Notes: a model not told the origin generated them from the sequence alone. A DNA stretch of 64,000 nt from Dactylellina haptotyla (GCA_031310005.1 CM062379.1:4898001-4962000), one strand, 5' to 3'; positions 43,942-56,282 are shown, numbered from the stretch's first letter. Numbers and translations: made by a program.

Positions 43942-46209
43942 CTAGCCTAGAGCATTGTTTCGCGGAGGGTAAAGGACCAGACCTGGAGCGAGTTCATGCG
44001 ACAATCCAGGTCTACTATATTCATTTCTACTAAGCGCTGTCCATACCGGGCTAAATCTTTTGACTGCTATTTTCTCTGATTTATGATCCCGCACCGTATA
44101 CGCGCTATATTTTGCCTTGTTCTTTTGCCATGGGTTGGCACCAGCGGCAATCAATTTCTCCACCAAACCAAGCGAGTTGTGCACGGAGAACCTTGCAGCA
44201 GCGCGAATTACAGGCGTATCACCGTTTTTCGCTGGCGTATTGATAAGATCCGGAGCTGCGGCGATGAGTAAGTCGACACAATCGGCCTCTTTCCCCCTAA
44301 ATTTACTGACAACCTGCGAGGAGCAGGCATAGTGGAGTGGATAATATCCCCGAGCATTAGAAATGCGAGGCGATGCCCCTAACTTCAGGAGTTTATCCAC
44401 CATCTCCGCATCACCCAGTCCAGCGGCCATGCATAATGGCGTAATTCCACTCCCTCTTTCTTTGATATTCAGATCGTATCCGTACTCCTGGAGAATATTT
44501 ATAGCTACAAGGCGGTGACGGTCTACTGCAACGAACATTGCGTGGGTCCTCATATCGCAGTCCGACGAATTGTTCACGTTATTGCCTCTGGCACCTGCGG
44601 TGAGCAGGTCCAAGAGGCAATCCTCATGCCCCAAATATATTGCTAGCGAGACTAGCGTGACATGTCCAGATTTAAAGTAGCTTCTAGCGGACTTGGCTCT
44701 TCGCAGGCCAATTGTTGTAAAAAGCGGTCGTGGGCTCCAGTCATCATTCATTCCCTGTTCGTCGAAAGCGAGAATACCCGGATTTGCGCGGGACATAAGA
44801 GCAGCAGCCATCTTACTTGTGTCACCAGTATAGACTGCTTCGCGAAGCAAATCATCTGGGTTAACCTGAGATTGATGGAGACCGGGATCAGGATCAGGAG
44901 CGCGCCTGCTGATAGCCGGGTATACTGGACTAGGAGAAGCTCTATTAACTTGCTCAGTTGGGTTCCCAGTCACCTGCAAGTTTCTCATTAGCCCCCCTAG
45001 CCCCCTTAGTCCCCCTGCATTGCCCGGAGTCACAGTTCTGAGTTTTGCTTTCATCTGCCCGAATGTTTGGTGATCCATGATATCCACATACGCCTCGCTG
45101 ACCTCATTTGAGACGTCTCTACTATTGGGTCGCTTGCTCGGATCAATATCCATACATCTCATAATAATATCTCTGAGCCTCTGGGGGTAAATTTCCGGTA
45201 TTTGAGGTATGCTGTTGACGTTCGATGGCCGCGGCGGTGAATCTGAACAACAGAGGGCGTAAAGTAAACATCCAAGGCTATATATATCGGATTTTATCGA
45301 GAAATTCGGGTTGTTCCCAACCGTTTCAGGTGCCATGAAACCAGGAGTGCCCATTACTCCCACAAAAGAAGCAGCAGTGTGCTGACCGGATACCCTCGCC
45401 GCATGGGAGAATTTCCCAAGGCCAAAGTCTGTAATGTGGCACCAGGGAGGACGATTTGCCAGCCATTCCGAGAAGTCTCGGCCAAGTTTCGATTGCTCAG
45501 CTGGGCGCATGTTATTAGTATGTGTGCACGGATTTTATTCTCATATCTATCTTACCGTTTAATTCACGACCGTCGGTCACTGCCCAGAGCACGTCGTTAT
45601 AAGTATAAGGAATAGATAATAGAACTACGACCATAGTGAGTCTTTCTATTTCTTTATTCGCCCATTAATCTTTATCTTACCGTTTGAAGGCTTCAAGTCT
45701 CGATGAATAATCGCATGATCATGACATGCTTTCACCCCTCTAGCAATTTCCATAGCCCAATAGGTGGCTATGAACGGGTGAATTAGAGTGGCTTCATGTC
45801 TGCACTCGTCAATCACACGCTGTAGGTCCCCGCCTTCATAAAAGTCCATATACAGCTTAACTGTCTTGGTTTGGTCCACCCATGCTACGTCCTTGCTGAA
45901 ATTCGCAATGTACTTCTCGGAACCGAAGGTCGACCAAGTATCAATTTCGCGGGTTGCGAACATGAAAATATTGGGGTCGGGGCGGCAGTCTATCGCTTTG
46001 CATGCCATGATCTAACCGAAAAATACACGGTGTGTAAGTTTAGGGACCTCATGTAGGAAGAGCGTTCGAGCTGAATTGGATATATTATTTGGAAATACCT
46101 TGCCATCTCTAATCCGCCGCACTTTGGCGACGGTTCCGAACCCGCCTTGCCCAAGCGCTGCGATAAATTCATATTCCGGGTCTCTGCCTGTTAGCTGTCG
46201 ATATGTCAT
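43942..46209 (-). CDS. Protein kinase fused to C-terminal ankyrin repeats
   Basis: Exons 46099-46209, 45681-46011, 45556-45624 and 43942-45500 give 689 residues. The kinase domain starts almost at the N terminus: LGQGGFGTV (glycine loop, 19-27), MACKAID (Lys42), YEGGDLQRVIDE, then HRDLKPSN (140-147), DFGLGK (195-200), GTPGFMAPETVG and DIYSLGCLLYAL. All catalytic residues are present. Between HRDLKPSN and DFG lie 47 residues rather than about 13; the extra text (residues about 152-190) is encoded partly by its own 69-base exon. After the kinase come a short linker and about six ankyrin repeats, clearest as SGITPLCMAAGLGDAEMVDK and NGDTPVIRAAARF...LIAAGANPWQ. Substrate and pathway unknown. Kinase-ankyrin proteins of this layout occur in filamentous fungi with varied copy number. 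Confidence 0.86.
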
Positions 46210-46797
46210 TTTTCAGTAACGGCCGAGGAAAGGAGAGAGTAGTCTCGAAAGGTTTTAATCAACAGCCGCCGCTGAGGATATTACGCCCGCGTGGGAAAAC
46301 ATTTAAAGAAATAAGGGGTGCGTTTGCGCTCTGCGATCGAATCCCCCCGATTCCAGCTATCCTTTAGATTTCAGCCTCGCAAAGTTGTGTGTATGGTCCA
46401 GGTTGTTGTAAAATGGTAGGCTATGCCCGCCAAAATGTGTTGCTACTGAGATACTTTAATCCATCGATAGCTGGCATTCTAGATAGTCCGTTAAGTGGCC
46501 GGAAGAAGCTTTACTTTCTTCAATATCTTTTCCATGACCCGAAATAAATATCGAGATGTTCCTATAGATGCTTACGTGTATATTTGTTGAAGAGAATGGA
46601 ATTCAGACAAGCAAAGGCAGCCAGTAAACGTACGCGAGGATTTATAACAAGGTACAATGACGAAGGAAAGACTCTTCAAACAAGGAAAACGGATGCATAC
46701 GCCAAAGGAAATCTAACTCTACCCGTCTATACCCTTTCTAATGTCCTTCTCCCTTATAACACTATCCTAGAAAGGCGAACTTGAATTCGAGGATGCT
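46210..46797. other. Intergenic region upstream of the kinase-ankyrin gene
   Basis: 590 bases holding the kinase promoter and the 3' end of the DUF1769 gene. No TATA box close to the start, and no gene recognised. Confidence 0.45.
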
Positions 46798-47945
46798 TTA
46801 ATCCACATCATCCGGACTAGTCTGCACTATCGGCTTCTCACCATCAAACTTCACTTCGTTGTCGCTGTCCTCCTCTTCTTCAGCTTCATCTTCCTCATCA
46901 GTATCTTCAGTACCATCTTTTCGTGTCAGCGTAAACTGAATGACCAAGTGTACTGTCTGATCGACCCTATTCTTCAGCACATAGCGAAGTGGTTGACCAT
47001 CCCAATACTGTAAAATATGAATTGATACACCCGGAAGATGGAGCGCGAATTCTATCTCCGTAAAACTCCATTAGCCATTGCCCAATGATATAATAACAGA
47101 CTTTTTGAAATCAACCCACCATTAAAATCGAGATACGGATTATAAAAATCCGCCCAATACTTCTCCCCCTTCTCGAACGTAAACTTCTTCCGATGCTCCG
47201 GCTGTACGAAAAACTTCATCCGCGCCGCAGAATCCTCCGGTATCTCTCCCCCATCGTCCAATTTTACCTTCGCCAAACCCTCCGTCAAAACATCCACCTC
47301 GCCCTTCCCACTATTACCACCCTCCCTACTGGCCCCCACATCCAAAACATTAACACTACTCAACACCCGCCCTTCCATCCACGGTTTCTCAGCCCAAGGG
47401 TCCCCATCTAACCCGGGATCGACGACCCATCTCGCAACCTTCCACGCGACCCCGAACCCCGGCGGCAAACTCTTCGAAATGGAATGATCAAAGTCGTTCC
47501 CCAGCACCAGATCGTCCCCGTTAACCGAGGCGTCTTTGAACACTATCGGGGAAAAAGATATCGAATATTTATCTTTATTCGTCGAGTGCGGCGGGGTGGA
47601 AAAGTACGGCGAAGTATCAGGTAATGAGCCGTCCGTCGCTACATTTTTAAATATATCCTGCCGTTAGCCACACATAATAAACTTGTAAACGAGGTGTGTT
47701 GAATCCCTTCCCCTGTTGCACTTTATATATTGGGGAGTTTACACAAAAGTAGCGGGAGGGAAGGGGGGCAACGTACATCGAAATCCCTGTATCCGAACGA
47801 ACAGATCGGTAGAGATATGCTCCGTGTCGAAATGGAGTGCCCTCTCCGTGTTGACGGGGACGGGGACGTGGGTTGCCGGGTCGCGGGATGGGCCGGCGGT
47901 CACGGTGAGGGTGTAAGCGTCCACTTTGCGAGTTGCTGCCGGCAT
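46798..47945 (-). CDS. DUF1769 family protein (UPF0590 type)
   Basis: Exons 47777-47945, 47120-47638 and 46798-47051 give 313 residues. Recognised by the run of family motifs: LFVRIQGFR at the first splice, DKYSISFSPIVFKD, DDLVLGNDFDHSI, LPPGFGVAWKVARWVVDPGL, GDPWAEKPW, ARMKFFVQPEHRKKF, YWADFYNPYLDFN, and after the last splice EFALHLPGVSIHI and YWDGQPLRYVLKNR. It ends in an acidic Glu/Asp tail (DTDEEDEAEEEEDSDNE). The two splices restore NEFALHLPG and the IQGFR segment, which supports the model. The family is fungal and of unknown function; no signal peptide or membrane segment is present. Confidence 0.85.
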
Positions 47946-48513
47946 AGTGTCTTTCTTAATATCTTGCGTCCGCTGTGCTCTATCCGTATGGTATTTATTA
48001 TATTACGGTAGCGACTGGGTAAGATATTCTGGTGATAGGTATGTATAAAAGACAAGCATGGTGTTTATAGACAAGTGTTTCCCGGCGAGAATTTATCGGT
48101 TTGTCGCAAACCCGAAATTCGGGCAAGTGATGCGCGATGACGTCGACGGGGTCGCACATCGGAACCTTAGGTTCCATTTTATATCACATTTGGTCTTTAA
48201 ATTTCGAAACCCTGTCAATTGCCTCGTATATATATTTAAGGATACACCAGCGAATAAATTCCACCCAGAGGAACCATAGGACAGAGCTCTAAAGACAAGA
48301 AAAGAACAAAAGAAATAAATTAAACCCAACGCTTTTGATGTCACTTTTACGGAACCATTTGATAAGGAAAATACATACGCAATGCTAGGTGATTCATCTG
48401 ATCATCAGACAGAAATTCCGGTAATAGAAGGACAAGTTAATATCAAAGTATAAGCAGCGGAACGCCAGAACGAAAAGTATGCTGAAAAAGAGATAAGCAA
48501 CGAGAGGGGCTGA
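47946..48513. other. Intergenic region between DUF1769 and ZZ/EF-hand genes
   Basis: About 570 bases. The promoter side of the DUF1769 gene has a TATTATATTACGG stretch near 47995. The other side is the AT-rich 3' flank of the ZZ/EF-hand gene. Nothing else recognised. Confidence 0.45.
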
Positions 48514-51297
48514 TCAAAAGCTGCCCATGCTAATCCACGCGCTCATAAATCCAAGCTTCTTACCAGAATCAGCATGCATAAATGTCAGAAACTCTTGCTC
48601 ACTGATCCGACCCGGGCCACCTCGGGCCGTCACTTCTTTCCGTGCTATGGAAAGTGGATCTCTCGGCGGGGATCTTGGATCCGATGCTGTAGAACCTGAT
48701 TTCTGGGATGTATTATCCGCCCCGTCGTCTAATACTGAGAACGGATTTTCCGGGTCGACATGAACAGGGGGCCTCGAAACCGGAGCTTTATCGATGTTTT
48801 CCTTATTTTCATCGGTGGACGGTTTCGGGCGTTCCTGCTGTTCTGGGGATTGGTCGGAGAGAACCACAGAAAGCCCATCTTTCTCTTTAGCGAGGAAGAG
48901 GGAATCGAGCATCTCATTAATTCCTTGCTCTACAATCTGACAGAGGATCTCCCGACCGACGTCTTCCTCTCGCTCGAGGCCACGGCTGACGGCCGGCTTC
49001 TTCCGCTTCACAAAGTCGTCGAGGTATTCGTCATCGCTTGCTTCATCATCCGACTTGTAGTAGTCTTCTAAGTAGTATAGCTTGAGTTCTTCTTTCATTG
49101 GTCGTCTAAGAGGATCCTTGAGCCCAGTCGTCCAATCATCCGGTAGATCAAAGGTTGAAGATCCAAACTGGGGCTCAAAGCTCGGTGCAGGGATCACATA
49201 AGAACCCGGAGATGCTCCATTCGTGGGATCTGCTTCCTCAACGGCATCTTCTCTTGGGGGTGCCGGTGTCGCTTGTCTTTCAATAGTATCTGGAATGTGA
49301 TCTTCAGCCTCTTCATCTTCCGTCGCTTCCTCTTCGGTCTCTTCGTCGTCTTCTGTGATTTCCCCGGCAGGAAGAGTGGCAGAATCGGGTATAGCAATAC
49401 TGGTAACACTATCACTTCGCATCTCACGGTGCGCCTCCATAATTCGATTCAAGTCATGGATTATATCATCCATACTCTCCGTGCTTAGACCCGTCATTAC
49501 ATCTATCAGATTTTCTTGCTCGCGCAAAGATCCGTTCATGCTACTCGTCGCGACATTACCCACAGCTTGGTGGCCTAGTTCGACAATCAATCTTCGGGCA
49601 TCCTCTACCCGGCGCATCGTATCGATAACGTTCTCAAGCGATTCATCTTCGTTGGTTTGTCTATCGAGCTCCTCGATCATTCGGCGGGCATCCTCTACAC
49701 GTCTTCTAATCTCACTATGGCTGCTATCGTCAAGCGCCTCCCGTAGCAGAGCGTCTCCGCTCTCAGTTCCCGTGATGTTGTTCGGTTGAGAGCTCGGTTC
49801 CTGTGTCAGCCGGCGTAATCGCTCTTCAGCGCGTTGGTTGCGTCTTGCCAACCGCTCTAGTGAAAGATCCCGTCGATGTTGCTGGAGAGCATTTGCCATC
49901 GTTTCAGTCCTCCTGCCCTGTTCGTTCCCGTCGGGTCGTAGAGCGTCCCGGTCGATATCATTGACTTCCTCGTGAATGGTCTTGACGCGTCTTACCCCAT
50001 CTGAGTGGGGGATCGCAGCAGAAAATGCCGCGGAGAGTGGTTGCGATCCGTGAATGACATTTTGCGATTGAGTGGATTCCATCATATCATCCTCCACACC
50101 GGCAATAAGGTCCTTCACAAGATCTTTTTGTAGTGCATAGTACGCTCTGAACATCTTCAAAACATCTTTACGCTCAATAAACCCATCTCCATCCAAGTCA
50201 TAGGCTTTGAATGTTCTCCTGTGCTTCTCGGTCAGATTATCTGGGGTGGGCAGGGGCTTCTTTGTTTTGACGGAGAGGCCATTCACAAACTCCTCAAAGC
50301 CAATCAATCCGTTCCCATCGGTGTCGAAAAAAGCAAACATGCGGTCGTAGATGAGATTCGGAGGGGGTGGTCGTAGATGGTTATTCGGGACGAAACACTT
50401 GTCGAATGTCCTGCGGTCGATACCTCCACCGAGTCCGTTCGGGTCATCTGGGAATTCCGTAGCGGCTAGACATTTGAACTGCTCGTACAAAGCCTCGATT
50501 TCGGGCGGTTCGAAGCAGGTTTCCTTCGTGAACCGCTTCAGAGATTCGGGAGGGATGCTAATCGCCATGATGCTGGGCTTACCAGGGTACACGGGCTGCT
50601 GTGTCTTCTGAGGGCTGCCGAGAAACGGGGCTGGGATACGGACTTTGTAGAAAAGGTGAGTTTTCGGGTGGATGTCTTGAGCTTCGCATGATTCGCAAAG
50701 ATCAAAATCGATGCAATTGGAGCAACGGTACCTGACACCGCGGATGGGCATGGCGTTACAGAGGTTGCAGGTGACGCCGCGATGGACGTAGCCTTGCTGC
50801 TTCGCCTGATCTTCGGCGATGAGATAGAGAAGTTGAAGGACATTTTGGTTTTCTTGGACTTCTTTGGGTTCCCGGTCGTAAGAGAAGTCGCTGTCGTTGC
50901 CATCCTCACGGTTACCCCGGGCTGCGGCGCCAGCATTGTTCAGCATGGTGGTGAGAGCATCATCCGCAGGAAGGGATATCGGGTCCGCAACAACACCATC
51001 GACAAATCTCGAGCCACCGTCAGGTTGTAGAGCTGGGGGTAGGGTTCCGTCCAATCTGGAGAGGGTTTCCGCTGTAGCCGCGGCCTGGTGGTTGTCTGCA
51101 CTCCCAAAGGACGGTAGGCGATTCCGTGCTCGCTGGGCATTCCGGCGCCGCAGTTGCTTCGGTTTCTTCTTGGGCTGGGAAGTGTAGACTTGGTGGAGGT
51201 GAATAGCGCCCAGGGCAACTATGACGCCGGCGACGATGAGGAGTTGGGGATAGTAGCGGGAGAGGGAGCTGGTTCGGTGGGACATGGTGGTATCCAT
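48514..51297 (-). CDS. Membrane-anchored ZZ zinc finger and EF-hand protein
   Basis: Single exon, 927 residues. A short N terminus is followed by one membrane segment (PQLLIVAGVIVALGAIHLHQ, residues 17-36) and a basic KKKPKQLRRR stretch, which suggests a signal anchor with the bulk of the protein in the cytosol. A ZZ-type finger lies near residues 171-215 (VTCNLCNAMPIRGVRYRC, CIDFDLCESCE, ending in HPKTHLF). Two canonical EF-hand loops follow, DTDGNGLIGFEE near 325 and DLDGDGFIERKD near 366, each with the acidic Ca2+ ligands in place. The C-terminal half is disordered and helical, with two related segments (VEDARRMIEELDRQ, VEDARRLIVELGHQ). Ca2+-regulated membrane function is inferred. It resembles uncharacterised ascomycete EF-hand/ZZ proteins. 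Confidence 0.88.
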   Translation of the reverse strand: MDTTMSHRTSSLSRYYPQLLIVAGVIVALGAIHLHQVYTSQPKKKPKQLRRRNAQRARNRLPSFGSADNHQAAATAETLSRLDGTLPPALQPDGGSRFVDGVVADPISLPADDALTTMLNNAGAAARGNREDGNDSDFSYDREPKEVQENQNVLQLLYLIAEDQAKQQGYVHRGVTCNLCNAMPIRGVRYRCSNCIDFDLCESCEAQDIHPKTHLFYKVRIPAPFLGSPQKTQQPVYPGKPSIMAISIPPESLKRFTKETCFEPPEIEALYEQFKCLAATEFPDDPNGLGGGIDRRTFDKCFVPNNHLRPPPPNLIYDRMFAFFDTDGNGLIGFEEFVNGLSVKTKKPLPTPDNLTEKHRRTFKAYDLDGDGFIERKDVLKMFRAYYALQKDLVKDLIAGVEDDMMESTQSQNVIHGSQPLSAAFSAAIPHSDGVRRVKTIHEEVNDIDRDALRPDGNEQGRRTETMANALQQHRRDLSLERLARRNQRAEERLRRLTQEPSSQPNNITGTESGDALLREALDDSSHSEIRRRVEDARRMIEELDRQTNEDESLENVIDTMRRVEDARRLIVELGHQAVGNVATSSMNGSLREQENLIDVMTGLSTESMDDIIHDLNRIMEAHREMRSDSVTSIAIPDSATLPAGEITEDDEETEEEATEDEEAEDHIPDTIERQATPAPPREDAVEEADPTNGASPGSYVIPAPSFEPQFGSSTFDLPDDWTTGLKDPLRRPMKEELKLYYLEDYYKSDDEASDDEYLDDFVKRKKPAVSRGLEREEDVGREILCQIVEQGINEMLDSLFLAKEKDGLSVVLSDQSPEQQERPKPSTDENKENIDKAPVSRPPVHVDPENPFSVLDDGADNTSQKSGSTASDPRSPPRDPLSIARKEVTARGGPGRISEQEFLTFMHADSGKKLGFMSAWISMGSF

Positions 51298-52578
51298 AGT
51301 CGCTGGTGGGAAAGAGGATATTATATAATTATTGAGTGCCCGTAGAGGACCCGGTTGGGTTTGTTAGATCTATCGTATGGCTATCGTATCGGGGTATCGC
51401 GGAAAAGAACAGAACCCGCTACGTGGAGGGGTTCATTCCCAGCAGTGTTACCAAAAGTGCGGTCAGCCCGTGGCGAGTTTAGCAGGGGAATACACTAAAG
51501 GAGACGGTTAGGAGTGCTGTCCATATTGCAACCAGAAGAGACTGCAGCAGAGGGAAGGGAAGGGAGGAGAGGGGGGAGGAGAGGGAGATGATGCGTCGTA
51601 TTATGTGCAGCGAGGTAGAATAATAATATTATTATTGCGAATGTTGTTTCCGCGTGCGACGAGGGAGCTTTTTAATTGTTTTATATCCAAACATCCGTGC
51701 CCCCCGTCTCCCGAGGACCCAATCAACTGTCCCGGGAGCGCTCCGGGGAGTTTTTCCAGAGACCCCCGGATCTGCCCCGGGGAGCCGCCCCCACCGCCGC
51801 AAAAATCGATCACAGGCAGAAATACGCAATCCGAATGCCATCAAGAGGACTCGCGGATACGGAAGGGAGAACGTGAGAGGAGAGACACCGGTGAGGCTCT
51901 TCAGGACCTCTTCTCCGCCGTCGAGCGGGACTCCGGCCAGGGACCAGACCGGACCAACAGAGACAGCGGGCTCTCGCGTCGAGCCATCTTATCGATAGCT
52001 GGTGCATGCGCATGTCTTGCACCTTGTCCGGAGCAGGAGCAGATATGATATCACCGATTCCTCTCGAGTCGAATCCAGGACACGCCCGAGCACAGACCTC
52101 GTACCCGTATCCTACGTACGTACAGACCAGACGGCTTAGTCACGGACCCGGATGAACAGGCTACGTAGACCTCAACTTGCCTGTTCCTCTGCGTAAGACC
52201 ATCACAAGCCAGTCTTCTGTTCTGCTCTGTGCCTGGCCGTCCTGCAGCTTGTTTTCTGCGTGGAAGGAGCTTCTTCCTTGCTGCTGCTCACACACAAAAA
52301 ACCCGCCACACAACGTATCCGCCCGTCCATCCAACAACCTCCCCTCCTCACCCTACCCACACCACCACCACCACCATCATTACTATTACTACTACCACCA
52401 CTGCTACGCTACCGCTATCTGGTATCGCGATCTTGACATCACCACCATCTTGACCTCATCCCCCTCCAGCCCACCTTCGACAGCGTAGCGTGGATCGCCC
52501 TTCTTCCTCTTCTTCGTCTATCTCTCTATCTACCTCTATATCCTCATCCTCCCCGTCGTCCTTTTCCATCCTCTCAAA
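51298..52578. promoter_or_regulatory. Divergent promoter region, ZZ/EF-hand gene (-) and cornichon gene (+)
   Basis: About 1.28 kb. It includes AATAATAATATTATTATT near 51619-51636, a C-rich stretch, CCACCACCACCACCATCATTACT runs near 52360-52400, and a CTCTATCTC-rich leader before the cornichon start. Overlapping short open frames at 51601-52050 on both strands have no motif. Confidence 0.45.
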
Positions 52579-53249
52579 ATGACCGGCGAATCCTGGTTAT
52601 ACCTGCTCGCGGTCCTGCTAAACGCAGTCAACCTCTTCCTCCAGGTCTTCTTCACCATAATGTAGTTCCATCCCATCCTGCACACGCTTTTCTTCTTGTA
52701 TTGACACCAGGCCTCCCCCCAGGTACTCTGATCTCGAATGCGACTACATCAACCCCATCGACCTCTGCAACCGCCTCAACTCGTACATCATCCCGGAAGC
52801 CTCCGTCCACGGTTTCCTCACCGCCCTCTTCCTCCTCAACGGATACTGGCTCGCCCTGATACTCAATCTCCCACTCGTGGCGTTCAACGTGAAGAAGTGC
52901 GATCCCCTCCATCCTCTATCACATGAGACTTTTTTCTCGGCGAAAGCTTGAGCTGCCACCACCCCCCCCAAGCTCCCTTGCGCACGTTTTCGCTAACATA
53001 TCTCTCTCCCTTCCTCCCCAAAACAGAGTTCTCGACAACGCCCATCTTCTCGACGCCACAGAAATCTTCAGAACACTGAACAAGCACAAGAAGGTAAATA
53101 TCCTTTTCTGCATGTATGCACTATATAGGAAGCAGCCTCGCTAATCACGCGACTAAAAGGAATCCTTCATCAAACTCGGCTTCCACCTCGTCATGTTCTT
53201 CTTCTACCTCTACAGCATGATCGTTGCCCTTATCCGCGATGAGTCGTGA
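52579..53249 (+). CDS. erv14: Cornichon-family ER cargo receptor (Erv14 type)
   Basis: COPII cargo receptor that carries membrane proteins from ER to Golgi. Exons 52579-52661, 52723-52896, 53027-53093 and 53160-53249 give 137 residues, the length of yeast Erv14. Three membrane segments are visible: [40 protein letters not shown] and [17 protein letters not shown]. Family motifs are present: [18 protein letters not shown] in the first loop and [20 protein letters not shown], the cytosolic COPII-interaction region. The first splice puts the conserved IMYSDLECD together; the donor GTAGTT overlaps the Tyr codon. Start codon follows CTCAAA. Confidence 0.96.
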
Positions 53250-54297
53250 ACCGCTTCGCCGATCCGAAAGTTCCAAGATAGATTGAACAATGTGTGAAAA
53301 AGACCAAAAGAATAAAAACACCAAACCCTGGAGGACAAAAAAGGAGAATATTATCGGGCAGAAAAAGGAGCCAGCTCTGAAGATGATGGAACAAGAATAC
53401 TCCTAGTATATTTACTCTTATCTCGCACGGCATCTGGCCCCGTGTACCGTTTCTTTTTTTCTTTCTTTTGGTTCCTCTTGGTATTTTTTATTTATTTTAG
53501 CCTCTCATGATAATCTTTTTTGTACTGCTCTTTCTTTCAACCCTTCTTTCTTTGGGATATTTGGACGGCCTTCCACGATCACGTACGAGAACGAAAATCC
53601 CTCTTACGACCTAGCCTACTCGACCTCTTTCCACGGCACGCAACGAATAACGGAATTAGAAAACGGACTAACGGACTCAGACATCACATTACCATCTCAA
53701 CTAACAAACGACCACCACCCTCGCTCTCCTACGAACCCGGTTCTTTAATTTTTCTTTCCAATCAAAGATATCCACGCCCTTTACTTTTCTATTCCGACTC
53801 TCCTGTATCTATTACTCCTGCTCTTTGCTTTCCTTTACTACTTAACTCCCTTTTTTTATGTGATTTTTTCCCAACCTAGCCTGCATGTTAGATGTCCTTG
53901 CCCCACGAAATTCCTACAAACTTAATACCTACACTGATGCTATTGAACCTCGCGCTCCCCGAGTTCCCTTGAAAGAAACCTCCTTACCTTTTTTCCAAAA
54001 AAAAATTTCTACAAATAACTCCGACTAAGGGACACCCGGTGAAATGGTAGTAATCATAATTCAATAAAAAAAGTTATGTTTTCGAACCCAAAAAAGAATA
54101 TACACAGTTTCGAATCATACTTCACCCCCCTCTCTCAGGAAAGCAGGTGGTAAAAATAGTAATAGCGAGCACGAATAAACAAACCGTGGCGTGGCATGAA
54201 AAAAAAAAAAGACCTTTCACGGAACCACAGTCTCCAAAATGCTTCTACTATCCCCACTTTCCCTCCCCTATCGCTCTTACTGCAGGTGGTTGCTTTT
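53250..54297. other. Convergent 3' region of ERV14 and NMT1
   Basis: About 1.05 kb, T-rich on the plus strand (long CTTTCTTTTGG-like tracts, 53450-53530). Runs of A near 53996-54010 and 54200 fit transcript ends of the minus-strand gene. An open frame at 53520-53879 reads as leader-type low-complexity text and was not kept. Confidence 0.5.
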
Positions 54298-56282
54298 TTA
54301 TAACATGACCATTCCGATCCCGCTTCCGAGTTTCTCATCCAATCCCATCTTATCGTTCATCCCGCCTCTGATCGGTGCGGTCCTATAATTGTACAGATAA
54401 TAATGCAACTGTCCGTCACCCGCGCCGAACTTCTGGTCCCCTAGGAAAAGCACGTTATCCAGCAGCGTCAGTGCGTTGAAGACGTCGAACCCTTCTTGCT
54501 TCGCAATGATCAGTGCATCCTGCATCAGCTCGTTCAAGCGGGTTTTAAGCGCTTTCTTCATCGCGTCGTTATCCTTGTGCGCGAAGGCGGTTTCGGATGC
54601 GTAGTAGAAGAGGTAGGCGGCTTTGATTTCCTTGTGCTTAGAGTTGTTGATCACGGTCGATTCGAGGCAGTAGAAGTTGAAAAAGTCGGTGATTTTGTTG
54701 GTTTTCGGGTCCTAATAAAACCAATATTTAATCAAAAACTCTTGAGCTTTGGCTGGGAGATTGATGCTAAGGAATGGCAGTTACTTACTTCGGCAACATA
54801 AGTCCAGATGACTCGCTCGAGTCCCGCAGTTTCCTTGTACACAAACCAATGCTCGAGCTCTTCCTCGGTGAACTGTGGCGACATCTCGAATCTCCCCAGA
54901 TACCTGTCCATGAGATCCTTCACCTGTGGGATATCCTTCGACTCCATGACCCTCAACCCTTCTACCTTCGGCTTCGCTGGTAGCGAGTACCGGGAGACCT
55001 GCTTAGCCTTGGAACTATTCGGTGGCATCGGCGAGAACCCGACTTCAAAAAGCTTGAGCCAGTCCAAGCTGCGATGATAGTACCTGCAGCTGCTGATGGG
55101 TGTAGGGAGGACAGCACCACCCGTATACAGCGCCTGCCAGATCCCGAGGAGATTGCATCGTCGGGTGACTTCTTTGATGAGCACGGGGGCGAGACGTTTG
55201 CCGCGGAGCTTCTTGTGGATGCACAAGAAGTTGACTTCGGAGCATTTGAGCACCTTGGAGCGGACACGGAGGGAGAGAGGGATGGCTGAGATGAAGGCGA
55301 CGAGCCTTCCCTTCTCTTGGGTTTTAGATTTGGCGTCTTCGGATGCATCGGCGTCTGGGTTTTCGGCGTCTGATTTCTTAGCTTCAGACTTGGCCTTAAC
55401 GCGGACACCGACGTTCCATTCCTTCTGCCATCCTGGGGGTGTTAGCGCCCTATTTATATGCGCTTCTATTAGAAAACGATCTTATAACGTGCTATTTTGG
55501 GTTTGGGCAAGCAAACCATTTAAGGAAAGAGCTGGAGTAAGCGAAGCGGAACATGGCCTCGTCGTCCTCGACGTAGTGTCCGTTGAGAAGCTTGTAGACC
55601 TCGACGAGCTACATGTAACCAACTCGTTAGAACCCGTTTTTTAAAAAGTTAGAACGGCTCGAAAAGAAATTGAAAAATACCTCGGCCTCATTTTCCAAGT
55701 CAACAGTGCACCATTCGAACTCATCGAGCAGGGGTGGTGGCTGCTGGGGAACCGCATCTGGATCCGCCTTCTTGATTTCTCCTTCTTCCTGCTTGGAAGA
55801 ATCCTCGTCTGGTTGCTTTGATCAGTATTGTCGCCCGAGTAGCTGGAGAGGGAAAACTCGATAACTCGAAAAACGTACCGAATCGTGGAACAGGCTGCGT
55901 CTGCCAGAACTTGTAGCTCGCCATATCCTTCGCGTTCTTGCCGGTAGTCTATTGAAAAGAAAAAAAGAACATCGAACATTAGCATACCCCTGCGAGACCG
56001 AGTGTATCAAAGCTCCAACAGACGACTCACCATTCCCGCGAGCACTTCTCCAAGCTTCATCCTTTCGATCATCTTCTGCACGGCGGCGGGATCCATACCC
56101 TGCGTTTCGGCCTTCAGACTCGGATTCGACCTGATAATCTGATCTATCGTCTTCTTGTCGAGCTTGCCAACGGGCTGGGACATGTCGACGCCGGGAACAG
56201 CAGAGGCGACTTCGGTTGCCGGGGCTTTTCCTTTGTCCCCGCTGCCCTCGGCGGGGTCCACGATTTTGGATTCCTCGGACAT
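54298..56282 (-). CDS. nmt1: Glycylpeptide N-tetradecanoyltransferase (N-myristoyltransferase)
   Basis: Cytosolic enzyme that adds myristate to N-terminal glycine of proteins such as Arf and G-alpha. Exons 56031-56282, 55879-55948, 55681-55808, 55517-55608, 54789-55449 and 54298-54711 give 538 residues. Motifs in order: [50 protein letters not shown] (formed by splicing), [20 protein letters not shown] with its following TRRCN (the myristoyl-CoA site), [36 protein letters not shown] and the C-terminal GIGMVML, whose end carboxylate is catalytic in this family. The linker in exon 5 carries an additional charged segment ([19 protein letters not shown]) compared with yeast Nmt1. Confidence 0.96.

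Noticed and set aside
53520-53879. 119-codon plus-strand open frame after ERV14
   Set aside because: Phe/Leu/Ser/Pro-rich text from a T/C-rich 3'-UTR; no recognisable protein.
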